Shown here in pieces: positions 7,896-16,100 of a stretch of DNA of 39,914 bases (its first letter is position 1; the number at the start of each line of letters is the position of its first letter). The stretch comes from JAFMDF01 sp964644655. Its GTDB lineage: Bacteria; Bacteroidota; Bacteroidia; Chitinophagales; Saprospiraceae. The notes under the pieces are model-generated. The model saw only the letters and a program-made list of their open reading frames with translations, was not told the DNA's origin and searched no databases. Location: positions 1 through 39,914 of the forward strand of contig CAZXYA010000013.1 of assembly GCA_964644655.1 (NCBI GenBank), read 5' to 3'. Position numbers and translations under genes: made by a program.

Positions 7896-7974
7896 GTTTC
7901 AAGTAGTCCAAAAATTGTTGTAAAAATAAGTAAAAAAGAGGAGTTGTAAAAGCACTATATTTTTACTAAGTAAC

Positions 7975-8034
7975 GGTCAAAAAATAAATCTATCATTTAT
8001 TTTTTGACCTCCAAGTGTCTTCAAGACCTTGGAG
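7975..8034. repeat. Double palindrome with CTCCAAG...CTTGGAG unit
   Basis: The first hairpin has perfect 14-bp arms GGTCAAAAAATAAA (7975-7988) and TTTATTTTTTGACC (7996-8009). Immediately adjacent is CTCCAAG (8009-8015) with CTTGGAG (8028-8034) around TGTCTTCAAGAC. The CCAAG/GTCTT/AAGAC/CTTGG words recur in the composite element at 29395-29519, which indicates a dispersed intergenic repeat family. Confidence 0.6.
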
Positions 8035-8726
8035 CGTCTAAATGTCGGAGTTATTATTTTTTCATTATTAAACACTTCTTATTTTTCTTTCAGCAAATCA
8101 AAGATGGAGTTAACAAATATGTTTTGCAAAACTAAAAACAAGCAAAATACTTGCTTGTGTAACAAGGTTTACTCTTTAGAATATTCGTATGTTATTTATT
8201 TAAATACGTGAGTAAAAGGTAAATATTAAGACTATTTCGTATTTATTAAATAAGAAAATGGTTGATTAAAAATGCTCAAAAATAGTTTTCTCTTTGATTA
8301 TTAACTACTTAGAAGCAAAAAAAAGATTACAATAGTTGATTCTATCTTTTAATTTTATTATATTTGTAGCTGTTTTAGGCAAACTAACCTTATGTAAGTC
8401 CTTATTACATATTCAAGAACAATATATCTTAATCCAAGGACAAAAAATAGACTCCATAAACATACACGAGAAAACTGAGTGTAACACAGGCTAATGCCAC
8501 TCCTTTTGCCTATCGTCAAATAGGTTATTAAGTTAGTTATACGAACTAAAATCAAACAAAAGACTACACCCAGTTATTTATGAGGGACAGAAAATAAAAA
8601 GGTTGAGATAGACTGAGGTCACTCATTTCTCAATCCACTAAATCTGAGAAGATTTCTTAAATTAGAAGGGAAATAATGATAATAGAACAAAAAACGGCAT
8701 AAAAGTCCTCTAAAACAACGGTTATT

Positions 8727-9764
8727 ATGGTAGCGAAGGAACAAAATTTAAAAATTATTTTCAAAGGGTGCCTTGAGTTTGGTAGCGAAAAAAGCTACAA
8801 AAAGGTCCACAAAATGTATGAGCGTCGAATAGAAAATTATTACAAAAACGACGTACTCTTTAGCGAAGAAGATCTTTTCGTTGAGGAAGAAGCATGTGTA
8901 AACTTACCAAGAGTAGTTGTGCACAGTTCTACAAAAAAATGGAAAGGAACGGTTAATTTATTTGAATATTTATCTCAATTTGCTGTTGCTGGTCAAATGA
9001 GTGGATGGGCAATAGAAAACGGTAAGATTGTAGAACATGTAATCATTGAACCACATAGTGATAAAATGGCAGTAAAAGCTTTTCGAAAAGGAAGGCAATT
9101 AGTGCAAGAGGAAGGAAAGGAAAAAGAAGCAATGGATGCCTTGAATACAGCAATTTCAAAGTATGAGCGTCATGCGCAGGCTTATGAAAGAAGAGGGTTC
9201 ATCAATTATCAGTTAAAAAATTATAATGATGCTTTGTATGACTTTACAAAGAGTATCAATATTTATCCACATAACTCCGATCCTTATTTTGGCAGAGCAA
9301 ATATCTATATTCTAAAAGGTGACTTAGATAAAGCAATCGCAGATTTAGATCATTCTATCAAAAAATCTATTCCATTACAATCTATCTACTGGAAATCTCG
9401 TCGAATTAAAGGAGAATGTTTAGCGAAGAAAGGTGATTTTCAAGGTGCTTCTTTAGAATTCAAATTATTCTCTGTTAGAAAATTTGCACCAGATGATTCT
9501 AATAATAAATGGAAGAAATATATCTTTACTAAATACGGACAGACTTTACTAGAATTAGGCAACTATCCAGAAGCGGTGGCTGCATTTAATGAAGCTGTAA
9601 AATTAGAGCAAGAAACTGCGGAGAAAGTATTAGAATCTGATCCTTTAGTTTATAGAGGTATTGCGCTTCAAAAATCAGGAAAAAAAGGATTTGTAAAGGA
9701 TTGGAAACAAGCAGCTAAGCTTGGATCAGAGAAAGCCGTAGCCTTAATGGCAGAATTTGCTTAA
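8727..9764 (+). CDS. Tetratricopeptide repeat protein
   Basis: A 345-residue soluble protein with no signal peptide or membrane segment. The first 110 residues are a non-repeat domain with no family I recognise (VNLPRVVVHSSTKKWKGTVNLFEYLSQFAVAGQMSGWAIENG). From about 115 onward there are at least four TPR units. Examples are AYERRGFINYQLKNYNDALYDFTKSINIYP, PYFGRANIYILKGDLDKAIADLDHSI, GECLAKKGDFQGASLEF and KYGQTLLELGNYPEAVAAFNEAVKL. It is probably a protein-interaction scaffold in the cytoplasm. It is monocistronic: a terminator follows and a long intergenic region precedes it. Confidence 0.88.
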   Translation: MVAKEQNLKIIFKGCLEFGSEKSYKKVHKMYERRIENYYKNDVLFSEEDLFVEEEACVNLPRVVVHSSTKKWKGTVNLFEYLSQFAVAGQMSGWAIENGKIVEHVIIEPHSDKMAVKAFRKGRQLVQEEGKEKEAMDALNTAISKYERHAQAYERRGFINYQLKNYNDALYDFTKSINIYPHNSDPYFGRANIYILKGDLDKAIADLDHSIKKSIPLQSIYWKSRRIKGECLAKKGDFQGASLEFKLFSVRKFAPDDSNNKWKKYIFTKYGQTLLELGNYPEAVAAFNEAVKLEQETAEKVLESDPLVYRGIALQKSGKKGFVKDWKQAAKLGSEKAVALMAEFA

Positions 9765-9822
9765 AGAATAATACCTACCATAATATATGTAGGAGTCATT
9801 TAACTAATAACTCCTCAAACAG

Positions 9823-9858
9823 AAAATCAGTATCTTCGCAAGATGGTACTGATTTTTT
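9823..9858 (+). terminator. Rho-independent terminator of the TPR gene
   Basis: Perfect 10-bp arms AAAATCAGTA (9823-9832) and TACTGATTTT (9847-9856) continue into further T residues. The loop itself contains TCTTCGCAAGA. It lies 59 bp after the TPR stop. The symmetric A/T flanks mean it may also serve the convergent minus-strand gene that ends at 9871. Confidence 0.8.
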
Positions 9859-9870
9859 ATTTAGTACTCT

Positions 9871-10464
9871 CTACAAACTCCAACTATTCCCCACCTCTGA
9901 AAGCGGAATGCATCCTTGATAGTCCATAGGAATAGGGTCATAATTCAATACTTCTTTCCCAATTTGCTCAGAAGATAAATAAGCCCACATCGCCATAGAT
10001 TTAATGGACCGATAAAAGCCAACGGGTTCTTGCTTACCTACGGCTGTTCCCCAAACGCCACCATTAAATTTTCCAGAACTGGCTTCGGCAGCTTTCAGTA
10101 CCTCCACTTGTTTTTCTTTACTTAATCCAACAAATCTATCGCCAAATTTTTTTTGACAATCCTCATTAAATCTAATAATATCAGTTCTAATTTTTTGCTG
10201 TCCAGCTTCATCATAAGTATGCGTAAATATTTTATCTAGGAATATATCTGCCTTTACATCTAATCCACCTGGTGTATCCGTTCGAGGTAAGATAATATCA
10301 ATCAATTTTGCTATAAATTGAGCTTCTTCTACTTTAAAAAACGATGGTTGCCAATCTAATCTGGGTTCGTTTTTACAAGCTTGCAATAAAGTAAGCAAAG
10401 ACGGAAGCATTACAGCAGCGCCTGCCATTAATCCTGTTTGTTGAATTGCTTTTCTTCTATTCAT
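9871..10464 (-). CDS. Gluconate 2-dehydrogenase subunit 3 family protein
   Basis: A 197-residue small subunit that partners membrane-associated GMC oxidoreductases. The N-terminus MNRRKAIQQTG has a twin-arginine-like motif followed by a hydrophobic stretch and lipobox-like LQAC (Cys30), so it is probably Tat-exported and possibly lipidated. The body has the expected helical pattern (EEAQFIAKLIDIILPRTDTPGGLDVKADIFLDKIF). The PRTDTPG segment is typical of the family. It lies 33 bp downstream of the GMC gene, presumably in one operon. The partner has no signal of its own, so the pair may cross the membrane together. The physiological substrate is unknown. Confidence 0.9.
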   Translation of the reverse strand: MNRRKAIQQTGLMAGAAVMLPSLLTLLQACKNEPRLDWQPSFFKVEEAQFIAKLIDIILPRTDTPGGLDVKADIFLDKIFTHTYDEAGQQKIRTDIIRFNEDCQKKFGDRFVGLSKEKQVEVLKAAEASSGKFNGGVWGTAVGKQEPVGFYRSIKSMAMWAYLSSEQIGKEVLNYDPIPMDYQGCIPLSEVGNSWSL

Positions 10465-10497
10465 TTTCTTAGCGTTGATTTAGCAGAGGGTTTAGAG

Positions 10498-12204
10498 CTA
10501 AATATTTTGTTTATTTAATTCAGCTACCGCATGATTTGCTGCCCTAGCCGTAATTGCCATATAGGTTAAAGATGGATTCACACAAGAATTGGAAGTCATA
10601 CAAGCACCGTCCGTCACAAACACATTTTTGGCAGCATGTACTTGATTAAATCCATTTAAGACCGAAGTTTTAGGGTCTCGCCCCATTCTTGCTGTGCCCA
10701 TTTCGTGGATGCCATAACCGGGTTCATGTTTATTATCAAAGCCTATCACGTTTTTCAAGCCTGCTTTTTCTAGCATTTCTACTGCGTCTTCTTGAATTTG
10801 TTGATTCAAAGCTAATTCGTTTTCCTTGTATTCGCAGTTGATGGCTAAAGTTGGCTGTCCCCATTTATCGAGGTTATTGGTATCTAAAGTAACTTTATTC
10901 TCATGATAAGGCAGACATTCTGCAAATCCTGTAATAAAAAATTCCCAAGGACCAGGTTTTAAAATGCTATCTTTAAAAGCCGCACCAAATGCTTCTTTAT
11001 TAGCTGCTGCTTGAGCGCCTGCACGACCACCACCACCTTGAAACCCAAAACCACGAAGAAATTTATCCGATTTAGACTGTTCATCAATATTCCAATATCG
11101 AGGAATATAAATACCATTAGGCCGTCTCCCTTTATAATATTTATCATCAAAACCATCTACCTTGCCCATAGCGCCAATTCGATAAGTATGATCCATTAAA
11201 TTATGTCCGAGTTCTCCACTATCATTGCCAAAGCCATTTTCAAATCTACTAGATGTTGAATTCAATAATATTTGTGTGGTACTAAGGGTAGAAGCATTGC
11301 AAAAAATAATTTTGGCAGAAAATTCAATGGCTTCATTTGTTTCCGCATCAATAATGCGTACGCCTGTAGCCTTGCCTTTTTTATCATCGTAAATAAGAGA
11401 TTGAACGATGGAAAATGGACGAATGGTTAAATTACCTGTAGCATTTGCAGCAGGTAACGTTACCGCATTACTACTAAAATAAGCACCATAAGGACAACCA
11501 CGACTACAGCGATTTCTATATTGACATTTCCCTCTTCCATTCAAGGGTTCGGTAAGATGTGCTACTCTTCCAATAATTAGATGTCTGCCAGGGAAGTCTT
11601 TTTCTATTCTGCTTTTCACATGTTTCTCTACACAATTCAATTCCATTGGTGGCAAGAAATGACTATCGGGTAACTGCCGAAGTCCTAATGCTTCTCCACT
11701 TATACCAGCAAATTTTTCTACATAAGTGTACCAAGGGGCCATGTCTTTATAGCGGATTGGCCAATCCACGCCATAGCCATCTTTGGCATTGGCTTCAAAA
11801 TCAATTTCGCTCCATCTATACGTTTGTTTGCCCCATAGCAAAGACCGTCCACCCATCTGATGCGCTCGCATCCAAAGAAAAGGTTTCACTTCTGTATAGG
11901 GATTTTCTTCATCATTTGCCCAAAAATGTTCGGTATCTTGACCAATAAACCCTGACCTTATGGCTTTGTAGTGCTTTTTTCTTTGGGCTGGAGTGAGCGC
12001 ACCACGCAATTCCATATCCCAAGGGTCATCATTCATCGTCGGATAATCTCTAACATGCTCGACCATTCTTCCCCTTTCGAGTACCAAGGTTTTTAATCCT
12101 TTTTCACATAATTCTTTGGCTGCCCATCCTCCACTAATTCCGGAACCAATGACAATCGCATCATAGGTCATTTCTTTTTTTGCGTCAATATTAAAATTTG
12201 CCAT
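10498..12204 (-). CDS. GMC family FAD-dependent oxidoreductase
   Basis: A 568-residue flavoprotein of the glucose-methanol-choline family. The N-terminal FAD-binding Rossmann motif GSGISGGWAAKEL is followed by VLERG. A Cys-rich segment, CQYRNRCSRGCPYGA, lies mid-protein, as in the gluconate/sorbosone dehydrogenase branch. The C-terminal GMC domain has HEMGTARMG with catalytic-type His500, and CVNPSLT with Asn543. It has no signal peptide. It probably oxidises a sugar, sugar acid or alcohol and passes electrons to a cytochrome not found in this window. The small subunit follows directly. Sequence alone does not reveal the substrate. Confidence 0.93.
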   Translation of the reverse strand: MANFNIDAKKEMTYDAIVIGSGISGGWAAKELCEKGLKTLVLERGRMVEHVRDYPTMNDDPWDMELRGALTPAQRKKHYKAIRSGFIGQDTEHFWANDEENPYTEVKPFLWMRAHQMGGRSLLWGKQTYRWSEIDFEANAKDGYGVDWPIRYKDMAPWYTYVEKFAGISGEALGLRQLPDSHFLPPMELNCVEKHVKSRIEKDFPGRHLIIGRVAHLTEPLNGRGKCQYRNRCSRGCPYGAYFSSNAVTLPAANATGNLTIRPFSIVQSLIYDDKKGKATGVRIIDAETNEAIEFSAKIIFCNASTLSTTQILLNSTSSRFENGFGNDSGELGHNLMDHTYRIGAMGKVDGFDDKYYKGRRPNGIYIPRYWNIDEQSKSDKFLRGFGFQGGGGRAGAQAAANKEAFGAAFKDSILKPGPWEFFITGFAECLPYHENKVTLDTNNLDKWGQPTLAINCEYKENELALNQQIQEDAVEMLEKAGLKNVIGFDNKHEPGYGIHEMGTARMGRDPKTSVLNGFNQVHAAKNVFVTDGACMTSNSCVNPSLTYMAITARAANHAVAELNKQNI

Positions 12205-12349
12205 GTAGTAGTTATTAGTTTTTCTTTACGCTAATATATCATTTTTTGGTCGGGTATCAAATAGATTGATTTCTACTTCTTTTTTAGCTGCTTTTGATTA
12301 TTCTCCTAAAGACACAAAAAATTGACGCTTACTAAAGAGGATTCAAAAC

Positions 12350-12379
12350 TTTCGGAAACTATATCCTACGTTTCGGAAA
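12350..12379. promoter_or_regulatory. Direct repeat TTTCGGAAA x2, candidate operator
   Basis: TTTCGGAAA occurs at 12350-12358 and again at 12371-12379, exactly 21 bp (two helical turns) apart. Each copy is nearly palindromic. The pair lies between the divergent GMC and GNAT genes, about 146 bp from the GMC start and 110 bp from the GNAT start. The regulator is unknown. Confidence 0.4.
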
Positions 12380-12488
12380 AATAAAAAGGGAGCTTGTAGG
12401 AAAGCATGCCTTTAAGCTACGTTTGTTAACTACCTTGTAATTAAACAGCTAATTTCTATTGCTTAACCTCTTTTTCAAATATTAAAAA

Positions 12489-12890
12489 ATGACTCAGATA
12501 TCACCAATTATTCCATTTAATCATCCTATTTTTAATACCTTAAAAACAATTGACTTCCTCCAAGAATTTCCCCAATTAAATACGGCACAAGCGGATTCAG
12601 CCGCAAGTTTTCATCCATTCTCAAAATTAGGGGCAGGTGGCTTTATAGTATTAAAAGCAGGGCAAGTCATCGGATATGGTAGCGTAGAAGCCTCCCCAGA
12701 AGCACCGCTGACAGCAGGCATTGGAGTAATTAAGCATTGTTTTATCATTCCAACAGAACGACAAAAAGGATATGGTACGCAGTTATTCAAACATTTACGT
12801 CAATATGCCGCACTTCATTTTGGCTTACTCCAAGTAAATAAAGATTGCACCTTATGTAATCAGGTGGACGGATTTATTGATTTAGTGTAA
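12489..12890 (+). CDS. Small GNAT family acetyltransferase
   Basis: A 133-residue probable N-acetyltransferase. The acetyl-CoA pyrophosphate loop is visible as RQKGYG (Arg91, Gly94, Gly96), preceded by the beta-strand IGVIKHCFIIPTE. The strand GGFIVLKAGQVIGYGSVE is also typical. It is slightly short for GNAT, and the C-terminal strand pair appears brief, so it may be a minimal or specialised member. The substrate is unknown. It is divergent from the GMC gene and not obviously co-transcribed with the receptor gene at 13105. Confidence 0.72.
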   Translation: MTQISPIIPFNHPIFNTLKTIDFLQEFPQLNTAQADSAASFHPFSKLGAGGFIVLKAGQVIGYGSVEASPEAPLTAGIGVIKHCFIIPTERQKGYGTQLFKHLRQYAALHFGLLQVNKDCTLCNQVDGFIDLV

Positions 12891-13020
12891 TAGGATGTCT
12901 TTTTTGTTAAAAATGTCCTAGTTTTTGTCAAAAAAATCCAGATGTATTACCAAAATTCAATTTAGCTTTAGCCTTGATGAAATTACTGATTTTGCCAAAA
13001 AAATTGAACTAATTTTTTTG

Positions 13021-13032
13021 CTATTGTTTCAT
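13021..13032 (+). promoter_or_regulatory. CTATTGTTTCAT motif, copy 1
   Basis: This 12-base word lies 72 bp before the start of the cyclase receptor and recurs twice upstream of the AraC gene at 17185. Nearby, TTTTGTCAAAAAAAT (12923-12937) and TTTTGCCAAAAAAAT (12990-13004) form another direct repeat 67 bp apart. It is a candidate binding site for a shared regulator. Confidence 0.45.
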
Positions 13033-13104
13033 AGGACCTCTTTTTTATTAAAGATATTGTACCTTTTGTTCCCTAAATAAAGCATTCCTTTTAATCGGAC
13101 AACT

Positions 13105-16100
13105 ATGAGAAAAATAACAAACCTACTCCTATGGGTTTGCACTATCATTTTGGTAGGGCAACTCTTTTCCTGCACCCAAAAAGCAGCAAATAATCAATTT
13201 TTACAGCAAGCGAAAATTTCCATTGATGGCGAAGTAGATGCTTCACTCACCTATAATGCCATTCCAAGCGAAGAACTCCCCCCTATAAAAGCGGAATATA
13301 TTGACCCTAGTACCATTACTCCACCAATTATAATACCGCTAAAAGGGACACCAAAAGTAGTGCAGACACATACGAATGTGCGATTGGCAGGAACACCAAA
13401 GGTCATTCCCATTCCAAGCCCTCTAAAGCGCATTACTTTAGGAAAAGATGGCGTGCCTTTACCAGAAATCATTCCAGCTAAAAGCAATATCATACCAGAT
13501 GTCCTAATGAAGAATAGATATAAATCAACCCCTGTTCAAGCATTTCGGACAAAAGATGAAGCCATTTATAATATTCAGTTTTTAGGACTGGACCAAGGGC
13601 TAGACCTCCCTGACTATAGTTTTATTTTAGAAGACAGTCGAGGAGACCTTTTGTTTGGTTGGCAAAACAATTCTATTTGTCGATTTGATGGAAAAAACCT
13701 TTATCAGGGCGTAGGTCCCTCTCTTGATTTGATGGAAGATAGTAAAGGAAATATCTGGATGGCGGGAGTCCCTGGTCTTGTTTGTAATAATGGACAAAAT
13801 GTCCTCAGTTTCCCAATAGCAGGCAGGTGGCCGTTGGGCTTAAAGGAAGATAGTAAAGGGAATATTTGGTTTGTTGATAGTTCAGGAAATATATATAGCT
13901 ACGATGGTCAAAATTTCACCATTTTTAAAGGAAAATTTAGCATGGTAGATTTTGAGACTAATCTAATTGGAGATATTGAAGAAGACCAACAGGGAAATAT
14001 TTGGATAGCAACTCAGGGAAATGGTGTATTACGTTATGATGGACAAACGATGACTAGTTTTACAGAAAGGGAAGGATTGCTCCATAATAATGTAAACGCT
14101 GCTTTAACAGATAGTCAGGGGCGAATCTGGTTTGGCACAAAAAATGGCGTAAGTATTTACACCCCCAACACCGCTCCAACAGCCATTCATGGCAGCTTTA
14201 GTAATTACACCACAAAAGAAGGCTTGAGTGATAATTACATTACTTCCATTATAGAAGATAAATCTAATAACATCTGGTTAGCCACGCTTAATAAGGGCAT
14301 TAATCGGTTTGATGGAAAAACGTTTACTCATTTTACAACCAAAGAAGGGCTAAGTGCTGATGTTGTAAGAAAGATAACGGAGGACCATCAAGGAAATATT
14401 TGGGTGGCTACACATGGAGGAGGCATCAACCGTTTGCAACCCAATAGTTTTCAACATTTTACGGACGAACACGGCTTAAGTGAAAATGCAGTAAGAGCTG
14501 TAATAGAAGATAGCAAGGGAAATATTTGGATGGGAACGCCAAATAGTGGGGTTATGAAATATGATGGAAAAAGTTTCACCCATTTTACCGAAAAAGAAGG
14601 GCTGCCCAATAATACGGTAAACAGTATCCTAGAAGATAGTAAAGGGAATATGTGGTTTGGTAGTTTTGGAGGAGGGGTAAGTCGTTTTGATGGTCATACT
14701 TTTACTAAATATAATACAGAACAAGAAGGGTCTGGCAAACTCTTCGTAAAATTAACTGAAGATAAAATGGGGCGAATCTGGATATCTAGTTTCAATGGAA
14801 AAATCACTCGATTAAACCCTGAAACTGGACAAATTGCTCGATTTGCTAAGGGTCAGAGTGGTATTATGACCATAGGTAAAACAAAGCAACTTTGGATGAT
14901 TGCGGAAGGTTATGCGGCAAAATATGATGCACAAAATGATGCATTTAATATCAACTACCAATGGGAACCTTACGGGAGATTTTGGGGTGGATTTCAATTA
15001 GCGGACAATCAGCACAATAACGTTTGGATTGGGTCTAGGAACAGTTTAATACAAATAAAGAAAAATGGACAAACTACTCAAGAAGATTTTCCAAGCGTGA
15101 GATTAGGCAGAGGATTACCTGCTGCTACCGCAGGGGCAACGGATATTGAATTCCCAATAAATTCGATGCACGTTGACCATCAACAGCGGATATGGACCGC
15201 AGGTGAAGGTGGAATTTTTGTTGGGGTGGATAAATTGGAAAACTTAGGAATGGATAGTCGCTGGATACACTATAAAATACGAGATGGGCTAAAAGATATA
15301 GGTTACACGGCTAACAGTAGTTTTTACCAAGATAGCAAAAATCGACTCTGGATATTTAGTAATAATAATGCGGGTATTACTTTCTTAGATTTGAATACTT
15401 TTGAATTACCTACAGAAGCGCCTCAAAACCTAAGTCTCTCTCATATCGACGTAAAAGGACAACCGCTAGATTATCGACTTTTATCAGACAGTCTTTATCA
15501 AACCACCATGGCTTTTGGAAAGACCGTTAGCCAAGCTTATGATTCCGTAGCTGCTTTTCAGAATTACCCTAAAAATTTAAAACTGCCTTATGATTTAAAT
15601 CACCTTACCTTTCATTTTACTGCTAAGGATTGGACAGCTCCTCATAAAATTCAATACAGTTATCAGATGGAAAGTATAGATACTGATTGGAGCGAACCAA
15701 GTGCAGAAACAAAAGCGGATTATCGAAACTTATCGTATGGTACACATACTTTTCAAGTAAAAGCAATAGGCGAAGCTCAAGTTTGGAGCGACACCTTTGA
15801 CTATACTTTTACCATTCTACCGCCGTGGTGGCATACTTGGTGGGCTTATGGCTTGTATGCTTTATTGACGATTGGTACGGCTGGTTGGTATGTGCGCCGC
15901 TTGAATAAACAACTCCAACAAAAGCAAGCGCAATTAGATAAAGAGCAATACCTCAATCAAGAATTAACCGAATTAAATGAAGCTAATAGTCGTTTTGTAC
16001 CCCATGACTTTTTACAAACTTTAGGTAAGACAAGTTTAAAAGAGTTAAAATTAGGCGACCAAGTGGCAACTAAAATGACTATTCTTTTTGCCGATATTCG

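Larger units (their letters stand above)
7681..8726. other. Repeat-rich intergenic region
   Basis: About 1.05 kb between the divergent uvrB and TPR genes. It holds a long imperfect palindrome (7733-7895) and a second palindrome pair (7975-8034), described separately. Short open frames here (60-65 codons) have no recognisable protein features, and one begins inside the repeats. From about 8215 to 8700 I see only AT-rich DNA, presumably carrying the promoter of the TPR gene. Confidence 0.6.

Noticed and set aside
7733..8034. CRISPR-like array from several palindromes in a row
   Set aside because: The units differ in sequence and there are no regular repeats and spacers or cas genes.
8029..8211. 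60-codon open frame in the uvrB/TPR intergenic region
   Set aside because: It begins inside the CCAAG/CTTGG palindrome and has no recognisable domain or leader.
8358..8555. 65-codon minus-strand open frame
   Set aside because: It has low-complexity hydrophobic composition and no plausible start context, so it is likely chance in AT-rich DNA.
9871..12204. Choline or glucose oxidase assignment for the GMC gene
   Set aside because: The Cys-rich segment and the subunit-3 partner indicate a dehydrogenase complex; a specific substrate cannot be named from sequence.
12897..12921. TAGGA...TCCTA hairpin after the GNAT gene as a terminator
   Set aside because: The stem is only 5 bp with a long AT loop, too weak to claim.
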